A stretch of 64,000 bases of DNA, from assembly GCA_021371935.1 (NCBI GenBank), contig JAJFVF010000013.1, positions 186,001-250,000 of the forward strand, in the 5' to 3' direction. Under the pieces are notes generated by a model, which made no database searches, had not been told where the DNA came from, and was given only the letters and a program-made list of their open reading frames with translations. This document shows positions 42,177-50,136 of the stretch, piece by piece. Position 1 is the first letter of the stretch. The number at the start of each line of letters is the position of its first letter. The translations under genes were made by a program, and so were the position numbers. The stretch is from a bacterium (GTDB lineage: Bacteria; Armatimonadota; UBA5829).

Positions 42177-44171
42177 TTAGTACTTGGTATATTGATTCAT
42201 AGAACGCACAACAGCCAGCGACCCACCGACGAGTATCAACACAGCGCCTGCCCAAAGCAGCCATATAAACGGCTTCTCGGCCGCTTGGATCACGACCTTC
42301 TCGGTCATGCCGTTCCCGCTCATCGCAAGCTGCGCACCAGCGGTCATAGTGCGCATATCACGCCCGCCGCTGCTTACAAATCGCTGGAAATCGAACGTGT
42401 ACCCATCAACCTTAGCAGGCTTGCCTGGGCTGAGAGTAATCTCTACCGGCTTGCCATGCTCCGGGCGATATTCAAGGCGCACCATGTGAGACTCTACCTG
42501 CATACCGACAAGCGTGACTGTAGACTTAGTGCCTGGTATCGTGAAGGGCAACGCCTCCCAGCCCCTTTCGGTCATTGATGCGACGGGAGTGATCGTATTT
42601 GCCAGGATATCGCCGGGCGAAATATACATATCGCCGGTCAATGAGGATCTAATGAATGGTGACCTGACCGATCCTCGCTGCGAATACTCGACACCAAGCG
42701 GTGCAATGGATTCTTTGCCCTTGCCCGACATTTTTATATTGATTACTTCTTTCGTATCGTCGATTTTTTTTGTGCCGACATATGCAAACTCATATCCCAA
42801 TGCACGTTTGGCCGAGCCGTTTTTGACGAGCGTCATATCGGCTGACCTGCCCGACAGCGAGAAGACTATCCCGGCTATCATCACAATCATGCCCGCATGA
42901 GCCATATATGCCGCACGGGACGATCTCGACTTTATGCCTTTTCCGCTCCATGGAAGTATTGGCGCCAGGACTATGAGGAGTATTATTACGCCTGCAATCG
43001 GCACGGACATACGGGTATAAAAGCTCGGCTGCAATATGGATTTGGTGAACAGCGGATATGACGTTCCGACTGCCACAACAACTGCGAAGACCACCATTAC
43101 GATGATCCCCAGCGATAGCATAAAATCTTTTGACGCGAGTGTAATATGCGGCTTGTGGGTCGATATAGAGTTCCATCTGCTTATGACAAGGACAATCGAA
43201 AAGAGCGCATAGGCCAGAACAAAAGCCAGCAGATAGCTATATGCGCCCAAGTCTGCAAAAGAATGCACTGAAATCTTAGACAACACGCCGCTGCGCGTGA
43301 GGAATGCAGCATACAATACCAGTAGGAATGTGACGATCGCGAGTATGACATTGCCGCGAATGTTTCTGCCCTTATATTTCTGCAAGATTAGGCCATGGAC
43401 TAGAGCAGTCGAAGTAAGCCATGGCACGAGTGATGCATTTTCGACCGGGTCCCAACTCCAGTATCCTCCCCAGCCGAGAACCTCATATGACCAGATCATC
43501 CCGAGTATGATGCCAGCACTCAATGACACCCATCCGAACAGCGCCCATGGTATGCACTGTCTGACCCAGCTTTTCGGGTCGCCCTTGACCAATGCGGCCA
43601 CTGCCAGTGCAGCCGGGACTATCAGCGCGGCATAACCGAGGAATATGACCGGAGGATGCACGGACATCCATGGGTTCTTGAGCAGAGGGTTGAGCCCCAT
43701 TCCCTGTGCACCAGGACTGTAATCTGCAAGCATGCGAAACGGGTCTGATTTTATCAGCAGGACTAGAAAAAACGACTGTACCGATGCCCAAAAGGCCATA
43801 ACTGTCGAGCTTTGTTTGCGCGATATGACCAAACCCATTATTCCGGCCAGCAGCGCCCAAAGCAGCAGGGAGCCTTCCTGGCCGGCCCACAGGCTCGATA
43901 TTTTGTAGAGCAGTGAATCTGTGGGACTACTGTAGTCGTGGATATAGGCAACGTCATATCTTGCGCTGGAGAGTATTTGCTGCAGAAGATATAAGGCAGC
44001 GTATGCAATGCCAATTACTGAAATGGCATATAATCTCTTTGCCCAAAGATGCCAAAGCTTACTTTGTGAAATGGCGGCAGCAAACCAGCATGCAAACGAT
44101 ATTAGCGCGCATGCAAATGCCAGATATATGGAAAAGTTGTCTGCAGATATTCTCACTTGAGCAATACTCAA
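42177..44171 (-). CDS. ccmF: Cytochrome c heme lyase CcmF
   Basis: CcmF takes heme from CcmE and joins it to apocytochrome c at the outer face of the inner membrane. The 664-residue protein has ~14 membrane helices, the SLWAGQEGSLLLW motif (~93-105), the tryptophan-rich WWD domain WGGYWSWDPVENASLVPW (234-251), and conserved histidines (HPPVIFLGY and VHGLI). The start is tentatively TTG 44171; that codon lies inside an AT-rich repeat, and GTG 44156 is a possible alternative. Neither has a good ribosome-binding site. No CcmH/CcmI partner is encoded nearby. Confidence 0.93.
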   Translation of the reverse strand: MSIAQVRISADNFSIYLAFACALISFACWFAAAISQSKLWHLWAKRLYAISVIGIAYAALYLLQQILSSARYDVAYIHDYSSPTDSLLYKISSLWAGQEGSLLLWALLAGIMGLVISRKQSSTVMAFWASVQSFFLVLLIKSDPFRMLADYSPGAQGMGLNPLLKNPWMSVHPPVIFLGYAALIVPAALAVAALVKGDPKSWVRQCIPWALFGWVSLSAGIILGMIWSYEVLGWGGYWSWDPVENASLVPWLTSTALVHGLILQKYKGRNIRGNVILAIVTFLLVLYAAFLTRSGVLSKISVHSFADLGAYSYLLAFVLAYALFSIVLVISRWNSISTHKPHITLASKDFMLSLGIIVMVVFAVVVAVGTSYPLFTKSILQPSFYTRMSVPIAGVIILLIVLAPILPWSGKGIKSRSSRAAYMAHAGMIVMIAGIVFSLSGRSADMTLVKNGSAKRALGYEFAYVGTKKIDDTKEVINIKMSGKGKESIAPLGVEYSQRGSVRSPFIRSSLTGDMYISPGDILANTITPVASMTERGWEALPFTIPGTKSTVTLVGMQVESHMVRLEYRPEHGKPVEITLSPGKPAKVDGYTFDFQRFVSSGGRDMRTMTAGAQLAMSGNGMTEKVVIQAAEKPFIWLLWAGAVLILVGGSLAVVRSMNQYTKY

Positions 44172-44195
44172 TATAAAATCTAAAATACTAAATCA
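44162..44195. repeat. AT-rich dispersed repeat, copy 4 (family C)
   Basis: The reverse complement reads TGATTTAGTATTTTAGATTT followed by TATATTGAGTATTG. It contains the ccmE stop codon (TGA) at one end and the tentative TTG start of ccmF at the other, so the repeat spans the ccmE-ccmF junction. Confidence 0.6.
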
Positions 44196-44558
44196 TCTGT
44201 ATTTGGACGGGCACTTGAGCAGGATCTGGTCAGCTATAAACTCGCCACCTGTGTATTTTCCTCGCACAAGAGCCTTCTCCGACGTATCAAAATTAGCCGG
44301 TTTCACGCCTTTATAATTCACTTTGAGCATAACACCCCTGTCGTCAGCAAGTACGAAGATCAGCTTGCTGGCGGAGTCGAAATAGTAGACTGTGTCAGGC
44401 ACTATTTTGCCTATGAACTGCACAGGTCCGCCGTCTGATTTGCGCACTTCGGACACACGGGTCAAATAAGGAGCGCGGGCAGCAGTCATTTCCCTTACTC
44501 CGAGACATCCGAACCCCAATATCACGACCGCGCCGATTATATATGGAAGCCTGCTCAC
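44193..44558 (-). CDS. ccmE: Heme chaperone CcmE, CxxxY variant
   Basis: CcmE carries heme covalently to CcmF. The 121-residue protein has an N-terminal anchor (SRLPYIIGAVVILGFGCLGV) and an OB-fold with QFIGKIVPDTVYY, KLIFVLADDRGVMLKVNYKG and VRGKYTGGEFIADQILLKC. The heme-binding site, HxxxY in most bacteria, reads C116-PSK-Y120 here. The CxxxY form is known from Desulfovibrio and archaea, where it goes with the absence of CcmH. GTG 44558 overlaps the ccmC stop (GTGA) and has GAGGC upstream, so it is preferred over a 20-residue longer frame. It ends one residue after the motif. Confidence 0.9.
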   Translation of the reverse strand: MSRLPYIIGAVVILGFGCLGVREMTAARAPYLTRVSEVRKSDGGPVQFIGKIVPDTVYYFDSASKLIFVLADDRGVMLKVNYKGVKPANFDTSEKALVRGKYTGGEFIADQILLKCPSKYR

Positions 44559-45202
44559 TTTTTGCCTCGTGTGATCAACTTTGCGACCTGTGATCTGAAG
44601 ACCAATACATACAGCCACAGCGCGCTCAGCGCTGCAGCCGATATCGCTATCCGATATTCAGGTGACAGACCGCCGCTTGTAAGTGTGTCTGTAGGATGCA
44701 GCCCGCCGAGCAGCCTTGGAAGCACGAATACCAGATACGGCATTACCACACACGCAAGGATGTTATATACCGCCCCCACCCTGGCACGTGCCTGTCTGCC
44801 TGGGATCGCACTTCTGAGAGTGAAATATGCTGCGTATACAATCAAGAGCATGAGTATGGTGGTCTCACGAGGGTCCCAGTTCCATGCGGCTCCCCACTCC
44901 AGTTTTGCAAATACCATTCCGCTCAATGTCGCCAACACAGTAAATGCGAACCCAAGCCCTGCCGATACTGACGACTTGATATCCAGGTCCACCCTGCCCT
45001 TTGCAAGGTGTGCTATGGCATAAATGGTGGATACCACATAAGCAGCCACTGCGAGTATTGCGCACGGCACATGAATTATGACAATCCGCGCCGCGCCAGG
45101 GTTAGCGAAACCAATTGCAGGCGGCACACAGACTATCACGCCCGCCACAACAGCCAGCGTCCACACTGCCCAAGCAATAAATGTTTTTCCTAGTCTTCCC
45201 AT
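44555..45202 (-). CDS. ccmC: Heme exporter CcmC
   Basis: CcmC presents heme to CcmE outside the inner membrane. The 215-residue protein has about six membrane helices and the WWD motif WGAAWNWDPRETTILMLLI. The first helix follows GKTFIAWAVWTLAVV. It is similar to CcsA-type proteins. The ATG at 45202 overlaps the ccmB end by 13 bases, with AGGTTT upstream; the longer frame adds 104 shadow residues. It overlaps ccmE by 4 bases at its end. Confidence 0.92.
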   Translation of the reverse strand: MGRLGKTFIAWAVWTLAVVAGVIVCVPPAIGFANPGAARIVIIHVPCAILAVAAYVVSTIYAIAHLAKGRVDLDIKSSVSAGLGFAFTVLATLSGMVFAKLEWGAAWNWDPRETTILMLLIVYAAYFTLRSAIPGRQARARVGAVYNILACVVMPYLVFVLPRLLGGLHPTDTLTSGGLSPEYRIAISAAALSALWLYVLVFRSQVAKLITRGKK

Positions 45203-45879
45203 ATAAACCTGAACAACATTAGACTCGCTGTGATGAGTGTGATTGTGTAATATATCAACAGCCTCAGATCGCTTATTGCACTTTGGCCGCCTATTGCCAG
45301 ACTGGATCCGTGGATCGCCAGAGCCAGTGCCGGAATAAGCAGCGGAAAACTGATTACGGCAAACAGTGCCCCTTTCACAGATGCGCGCGCAACCATGGCA
45401 GCAGAGATCGTAGCTCCCGCGCTCAGTGCAAGCCCGCCGAATATCAACAGCGCGATCAGCATGCCCCAGTCCGAGACACAGCAGTTCATGAAGACAGCAA
45501 AGAGCGGCACGCATACAATTTCCATCGCGATCAATATCGACCAGTTGAAGATCAGCTTGCCAAGATAGACCGCATTCGGCCGTGCTGCGAGTTTGAGCGT
45601 GCCTGATGTAAATGATTCGTCCTCATGCACAAACGACCTGCTCAGTCCCGACATGGCCGAAAAGTATATTATCAGCCATAACAGCGTCGATGTGACCGAT
45701 GCCTCACCGCCCCAGATATTCGACGTGAACGACACGGCGATTGTGCTGGTAATCGCAAACAGTAGCACAGCGCCTATTGCATGGCGAGCGCGCAGTTCGC
45801 AGGTCATATCTTTGCGCAATATAGCCCATGCAGAGTGCACATAGTGAACCAGACCTGCCTGCCTGCCGACAGATTTCAT
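45190..45879 (-). CDS. ccmB: Heme exporter membrane subunit CcmB
   Basis: The 229-residue protein has six hydrophobic segments and the CcmB-specific loop around LSRSFVHEDESFTSGTLKL; AARPNAVYLGKLIFN follows. With CcmA it forms the ABC transporter that releases holo-CcmE. The start is ATG 45879, which overlaps the ccmA stop by 4 bases (ATGA). The C-terminus overlaps ccmC. Confidence 0.92.
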   Translation of the reverse strand: MKSVGRQAGLVHYVHSAWAILRKDMTCELRARHAIGAVLLFAITSTIAVSFTSNIWGGEASVTSTLLWLIIYFSAMSGLSRSFVHEDESFTSGTLKLAARPNAVYLGKLIFNWSILIAMEIVCVPLFAVFMNCCVSDWGMLIALLIFGGLALSAGATISAAMVARASVKGALFAVISFPLLIPALALAIHGSSLAIGGQSAISDLRLLIYYTITLITASLMLFRFIWED

Positions 45880-46499
45880 CGTGCGACCTCGCTCAGGTCG
45901 ACATAAGACTCGCACATGGCGGCCTCATCGGCATCGTTTGTGGCCAGCACAACAATACCCCGTTTAGCCCGGCGGTCAACCATATCCCGCACCATTTCGA
46001 TGCCTTTTTTGTCGAGATTGGTTGACGGTTCGTCCAACAGCAGCACTGTCGGATCATGAATCAGCGCAGCAGCATAACATGCGCGCCTCTGTAAACCCGA
46101 AGAGAGGTTTTTTACCATGTCGTCCGCACGATCGGTGATATTGACCTCATCAAGAACCGCATTTATTTTGGTCGACCCGAGTCCTCTGGCAGACGCAATA
46201 AATTTAAGGTTTTCGCGAACTGTAAGCTCGCCATATAGCCGGATATCAGGCGCAACCAGCCCAACAATATCCCGCACGCACTCTCGTGACACATGGACAC
46301 CGTCAATCTCCAGGCTGACTTGACCCACAGTCGGGGTGAGCAGACCGGCGATGATCCTGGTGAGTGTTGACTTGCCGGAACCGTTCGGACCGGTGATTGC
46401 CATACGAGCGCCGTCGAATGTGAAGTTGATATCGTGCAGCACTTCACGATCGTCATACTCGTGGCTCAGGTTTGATATCTGCAGTTTGACCATTAGCAC
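45876..46499 (-). CDS. ccmA: Cytochrome c biogenesis ABC-transporter ATPase CcmA
   Basis: This 207-residue ATP-binding subunit has Walker A GPNGSGKST (~37-45), signature NLSSGLQRRACYAAAL, Walker B VLLLDEPSTNLD, and a histidine-loop-region variant: VVLATNDADE, with asparagine where histidine is usual. Energy from this subunit releases heme-loaded CcmE in the proteobacterial system. GTG 46499 has GAGGTGGGA eight bases upstream; an ATG two codons later is possible. It is the first gene of a tightly overlapping ccmA-B-C-E-F run. Confidence 0.9.
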   Translation of the reverse strand: MLMVKLQISNLSHEYDDREVLHDINFTFDGARMAITGPNGSGKSTLTRIIAGLLTPTVGQVSLEIDGVHVSRECVRDIVGLVAPDIRLYGELTVRENLKFIASARGLGSTKINAVLDEVNITDRADDMVKNLSSGLQRRACYAAALIHDPTVLLLDEPSTNLDKKGIEMVRDMVDRRAKRGIVVLATNDADEAAMCESYVDLSEVAR

Positions 46500-46567
46500 A
46501 TCAATTATCCCACCTCAACTGCACCTGGTCAAGCTGAGCGATAGCCAATAAAAATGAAGAGCAGTGC

Positions 46568-46597
46568 TTGCACGTACCGCCATAAAAGTGGTATATT
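46568..46597 (+). promoter_or_regulatory. Promoter of the CAU tRNA gene
   Basis: TTGCAC (46568-46573), 18-base spacer, TATATT (46592-46597). The -10 box ends 16 bases before the tRNA 5' end. It is divergent from the ccm operon. Confidence 0.75.
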
Positions 46598-46613
46598 ATA
46601 TTGCAATTGGCGT

Positions 46614-46688
46614 GGGCCCATAGCTCAGCGGTAGAGCGGGCGGCTCATAACCGCTTGGTCCTTGGTTCGAATCCGAGTGGGCCCACCA
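46614..46688 (+). tRNA. tRNA with CAU anticodon (elongator Met or Ile2)
   Basis: This is a 75-base cloverleaf with perfect acceptor stem GGGCCCA/TGGGCCC, D-arm GCTC...GAGC, anticodon stem GGCGG/CCGCT around CTCATAA, T-arm CTTGG/CCGAG and encoded CCA. The anticodon CAU is shared by elongator Met and lysidine-modified Ile2. The GCTTGGTC variable region resembles Ile2 genes, but identity cannot be fixed by eye. It lacks the initiator mismatch, unlike the tRNA at 6086. Confidence 0.95.
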
Positions 46689-46985
46689 TCATCTTGTGGA
46701 CGCGGCAAAGAACGTCTTGTATTCGCCAGTAGCAGGTGACCACACAGCGTGGACGTTTTCTATATAGCTCATCCTCGGACCGTTCTTGAGGGCAACCAAC
46801 ATAGCTTCAAGCGGTCCTTCTTCACCTTCGGCGATAACCTCGACATCTCCATTGCGTAAATTCCGCACCAGACCGACCAGATGCAGCATGCGAGCCTGTT
46901 CGATAACGAAATACCTAAAGCCCACACCCTGCACTCGCCCCTGCACCACTGCCCTGAGCCGCTTTGTGCTGCCCTCATATTCCAT
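46689..46985 (-). CDS. acyP: Acylphosphatase
   Basis: This 98-residue protein hydrolyses acyl phosphates. The active-site arginine R24 is in QGRVQGVGFRYFV and the catalytic asparagine N42 in VRNLRNGDVEV, the standard spacing of the family. The start ATG overlaps the stop of the oxidoreductase gene by one base (TGATG); a GTG one codon earlier is possible. Its stop directly abuts the 3' end of the convergent tRNA gene, leaving no intergenic space. Confidence 0.93.
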   Translation of the reverse strand: MEYEGSTKRLRAVVQGRVQGVGFRYFVIEQARMLHLVGLVRNLRNGDVEVIAEGEEGPLEAMLVALKNGPRMSYIENVHAVWSPATGEYKTFFAASTR

Positions 46986-47947
46986 CACAGGCTCTTTACA
47001 CCAACTGGCATGCCGGTTTCGGCGGACTCGTTGCAGGCTAGAGTGACAGCCAGAGTCTTCATCGCGTCGCTATATGTGGAGCGTATATTGTCAGTGTTGC
47101 CCAGCCTTATAGCATCAATGAATGCACGGTTTTCGGCAAGCATGGAATTCGCACCGCTTGTGAATACTTCGGTATGACCCGGCTCGATCACCTTAAGGTC
47201 GCCGTGGATTTCCAGCACCAGGTCCTTGGCTATAATATCCAGCCCAACGGTATATGGCAGACTGAGCATACATGTGTTGGATATGCAGCCAACAGCACCG
47301 CTCTTGAACTTGAGCGATGCAGTACCCACATCATATATGTCGGAGCGATCATCCAGGTCACGGCGCGAATAGAGCGCAAATACTTCGTCGATCTCACCGC
47401 ACAAGTATCGCGCCAGGTCGAATATATGAGTAGTCTGATCGACCATCTGCCCGCCTGACTCATTCATATTTCGCCACCATGACACACACGGCATCCCGCC
47501 CATCCAGTAGCCCTGGACCATACCGATTGTCCTACCCGACAGAATCTGCATAGCGCGGTCGGTAGTGGTCAGATAGCGCCAATGGTAGCCGACTGCGGAG
47601 ATTATCTTGTTTTTTTCTATCGCGTCTCTAATCCTGCCGGCTGTTTCCAGACTCCGCGCCACAGGCTTCTCGACGAACAGATGAATACCCTTTTCTATTG
47701 CCGTCAATTCCTGGCATTCATGCGCGAAAGGCGGCACGCAAATATAGAGCGCATCCATATGCTCTGATGAGATCATCTCGCGATAATCGGCATATGGTTT
47801 CGCCAAATATTTTGCTGCAGTCGATTCAGCGCGATCACGGTCGACATCAGTGACCGCGACTATCTGCACATCTTCTATAGCCTGAAGCATATTCATATGC
47901 GCATTAGCTATTCCGCCCGCGCCAATAAATCCGACTCTAACTGACAT
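46985..47947 (-). CDS. Gfo/Idh/MocA-family NAD(P)-dependent oxidoreductase
   Basis: The 320-residue sugar-type dehydrogenase has the N-terminal Rossmann motif VGFIGAGGIANAH and the EKPVARSLE motif that provides a catalytic lysine. The C-terminal beta-sheet has GYHWRYL and a DQTTHIFDLARYLCGE segment with the conserved histidine. Substrates of the family include inositols and sugar nucleotides. The start follows GAGGATAT. It sits 6 bases after the HEAT gene in the kds operon, so a sugar-precursor role is plausible. Confidence 0.85.
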   Translation of the reverse strand: MSVRVGFIGAGGIANAHMNMLQAIEDVQIVAVTDVDRDRAESTAAKYLAKPYADYREMISSEHMDALYICVPPFAHECQELTAIEKGIHLFVEKPVARSLETAGRIRDAIEKNKIISAVGYHWRYLTTTDRAMQILSGRTIGMVQGYWMGGMPCVSWWRNMNESGGQMVDQTTHIFDLARYLCGEIDEVFALYSRRDLDDRSDIYDVGTASLKFKSGAVGCISNTCMLSLPYTVGLDIIAKDLVLEIHGDLKVIEPGHTEVFTSGANSMLAENRAFIDAIRLGNTDNIRSTYSDAMKTLAVTLACNESAETGMPVGVKSL

Positions 47948-47953
47948 ATATCC

Positions 47954-48427
47954 TCACTTGTGAAATTCGTCAACGGCACTTTCAGCCTCTTGTCTAACAA
48001 TTTTGTTATTATCTTGCATATGGCGTCTTAACGCCGGCAGTGAACGTGTGTCCTTTATACGCCTAAGAGACGTAACAGCAACACGGCGCACATATGGGTC
48101 TTCATGATCCGTCAAGGCAATGAGTGTGGGCACTGCAAGAGAATCACCTATCACACCCAAAGCTGATGCCGATTCCATTACCAAGCCATCAGGATTATGT
48201 GGATTTTTCTCCCAAGCTCTATCTATCTCACTGCAAATAGCAGGGACAGCTGACTTGCCCAATCGCGCTATTGCTCTTGAATCCGGTTGTTGATGAAATC
48301 CACCCAATGGTGCATGGATCACATGTATGCGATAGGCAACAACGCCATATTGAAACAAGTAAGCAATAAAAACACCTAACACAAAAAACACAGTATACAT
48401 TGCACGCTGTTGGTTCATCATCGACAC
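47954..48427 (-). CDS. Membrane-anchored HEAT-repeat protein
   Basis: This 157-residue protein has one N-terminal membrane helix (YTVFFVLGVFIAYLFQYGVV). HEAT-like helical pairs follow: SALGVIGDSLAVPTLIALTD, then HEDPYVRRVAVTSLRRIKD and TRSLPALRRHM with QEAESAVDEF. This is the layout of PBS-lyase/HEAT-type proteins, usually protein-interaction scaffolds. It lies 5 bases after kdsA and 6 before the oxidoreductase. The GTG start at 48427 is uncertain; ATGs at 48421 and 48418 are alternatives. Confidence 0.8.
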   Translation of the reverse strand: MSMMNQQRAMYTVFFVLGVFIAYLFQYGVVAYRIHVIHAPLGGFHQQPDSRAIARLGKSAVPAICSEIDRAWEKNPHNPDGLVMESASALGVIGDSLAVPTLIALTDHEDPYVRRVAVTSLRRIKDTRSLPALRRHMQDNNKIVRQEAESAVDEFHK

Positions 48428-48432
48428 ATTCT

Positions 48433-49251
48433 TTATCCCACAAGAGCATTTTCAATCGCTTTTGCATCAGACAAAACCTTAGGCAGATCGGCGAGTGCAA
48501 GCATGCTTGCGGCATCGCACAATCCATGCGGCGGATCAGGGTGAACCTCCATAAATAGCGCATCCACACCCACTGCAACCGCACCCCTCACCAGATGCGG
48601 GACAAACTCCCTTGCCCCACCCGATGCATTGCCCAGTCCACCCGGCCTCTGCACTGCATGAGTGGCATCGAAAACCACCGGGCAGCCGAGAGAGCGCATC
48701 ACAGGCAGACTTGTCATATCCACAACCAGAGTGTTGTAACCGAACGATACGCCGCGCTCAGTCAGACTGATATTCTCATTACCGGTGCTTTTGGCCTTGC
48801 CGACACTGTTTTTCATATCCCACGGAGCTAGGAACTGACCCTTCTTGATGTTCACACACTTGCCGGTCTCAGCAGCGGCGACTATCAGGTCAGTCTGCCT
48901 GCACAAGAATGCAGGAATCTGTAGAATATCAACGACCTCGGCGGCCGGCTTTGCCTGATAGCTTTCATGGATGTCGGTCAACACCGGCACACCCAGCTTC
49001 GACTTCACCGACGCCAGAATTTCCAGACCCTTATCGATGCCGGGTCCTCTGAACGACTCGACGGACGTTCTGTTCGCCTTATCGAATGAAGCCTTGAATA
49101 TATATGGTATTCCGAGGCCATCGCAGATACGCTTGGCCTCGCGCCCTACCTCAAGGCAGATGTCCTCTGACTCAATCACGCATGGACCAGCAATCAGCAC
49201 AAGCCCCTTTCCGTCACCAAACTCAACACTGCCTGCCTTGGCAATTATCAT
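48433..49251 (-). CDS. kdsA: KDO-8-phosphate synthase (metal-dependent class)
   Basis: It condenses phosphoenolpyruvate with arabinose-5-phosphate to KDO-8-phosphate, for lipopolysaccharide core. The 272-residue protein has the metal-ligand cysteine C24 in [12 protein letters not shown], typical of the metal-dependent Aquifex-type class; E. coli has asparagine. Also visible: [37 protein letters not shown] and [16 protein letters not shown]. It is part of the minus-strand kdsB-kdsA run. Presence implies an LPS-type outer membrane. Confidence 0.95.
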   Translation of the reverse strand: MIIAKAGSVEFGDGKGLVLIAGPCVIESEDICLEVGREAKRICDGLGIPYIFKASFDKANRTSVESFRGPGIDKGLEILASVKSKLGVPVLTDIHESYQAKPAAEVVDILQIPAFLCRQTDLIVAAAETGKCVNIKKGQFLAPWDMKNSVGKAKSTGNENISLTERGVSFGYNTLVVDMTSLPVMRSLGCPVVFDATHAVQRPGGLGNASGGAREFVPHLVRGAVAVGVDALFMEVHPDPPHGLCDAASMLALADLPKVLSDAKAIENALVG

Positions 49252-49279
49252 AGTATTATCTCCTTAGTTCCAATCGCAT

Positions 49280-49363
49280 GTCATTTCCGCGAAAGCGGAA
49301 ATCCAGACACCTATATTTCGTCGATACTTCGATCACTGGATTCCCAGTCAAGCTGGGAATGAC
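49280..49363. repeat. 84-bp palindromic repeat between kdsB and kdsA
   Basis: Ends pair as GTCATT (49280) with AATGAC (49358). Inner hairpins are TTTCCGC-GAAA-GCGGAAA (49284-49301) and TTCCCAG-TCAAG-CTGGGAA (49341-49359); ATCCAG pairs with CTGGAT between them. It has the same GTCATTCC-type ends as the 39205 element. It may form part of the kds polycistronic mRNA. Confidence 0.75.
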
Positions 49364-49373
49364 AATATGAGTA

Positions 49374-50096
49374 TCAGAACATGAGTGCGGCGCATACACG
49401 TTCAAGATCCTCCTGAGTATCCACACCCATCGGTCTGTCCGCAATCTCGACCATCTTTATTTTATATCCGTGCTCCAAAACTCGGAGTTGTTCCAGCGAT
49501 TCGGCCATCTCAAGCGGCGTTGGCTCCATCGCGGCAAACTTCAATAAAAACTGCCTCGTGTATGCATACAGCCCCACATGACCGTATACACTCCTGCCGA
49601 CCAGCGGTTTTCTCTCATATGGAATGGGACTGCGCGAGAAATACATCGCGTAGTTATCGGCAGTGACCACGACCTTCACCAGGTTCGGGTCCTTCGCCGA
49701 TTCAGAGTCAATTGGGACCATAAGGCTGGACATATTCAGGTCAGGCTCTTTGTCAAACGGCTCAATCGCCAAATCAATCGACTTGGGATCAATCAGCGGC
49801 TCGTCACCTTGGACATTGACTATAAGCTGAGAATCGATGTTCTCTGCCACCTCGGCGAGCCTGTCAGTGCCCGAGCGATGCTTATCCGAGGTCATTACTA
49901 CCTCGCCGCCGAACGCCTCCACGGCGTCAATGATCTCTTTGTCACAGGTCGCCACAATCACTCTATCGACAGACTCAGCCTGAGATGCACGCTGGTATAC
50001 CCAGGCGATCATAGGCTTACCGCAGATATCGACCAGTGGTTTACCGGGGAACCTTGTCGCGGCCATACGCGCAGGGATAATTACTGTAGCTTTCAT
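49374..50096 (-). CDS. kdsB: CMP-KDO synthetase
   Basis: It activates KDO with CTP before transfer to lipid A. The 240-residue protein has the N-terminal nucleotide motif IIPARMAATRFPGKPL, then HRSGTDRLAE, NVQGDEPLID (metal site), YFSRSPIPYER and GHVGLYAYTRQFL. A palindromic repeat separates it from kdsA. It starts 40 bases after the dprA stop. Confidence 0.95.
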   Translation of the reverse strand: MKATVIIPARMAATRFPGKPLVDICGKPMIAWVYQRASQAESVDRVIVATCDKEIIDAVEAFGGEVVMTSDKHRSGTDRLAEVAENIDSQLIVNVQGDEPLIDPKSIDLAIEPFDKEPDLNMSSLMVPIDSESAKDPNLVKVVVTADNYAMYFSRSPIPYERKPLVGRSVYGHVGLYAYTRQFLLKFAAMEPTPLEMAESLEQLRVLEHGYKIKMVEIADRPMGVDTQEDLERVCAALMF

Positions 50097-50136
50097 AGTG
50101 GGATTTTAGCACAAAGGTATGGCTCATTGGAAGAGG

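Noticed and set aside
42170-42205. A further AT-rich repeat at the ccmF 3' end
   Set aside because: TTAGTACTTGGTATATTGATTC matches only loosely and is mostly coding.
46614-46688. Definite assignment as elongator tRNA-Met
   Set aside because: The CAU anticodon also serves Ile2 with lysidine, and the variable region resembles Ile2. The identity is left open.
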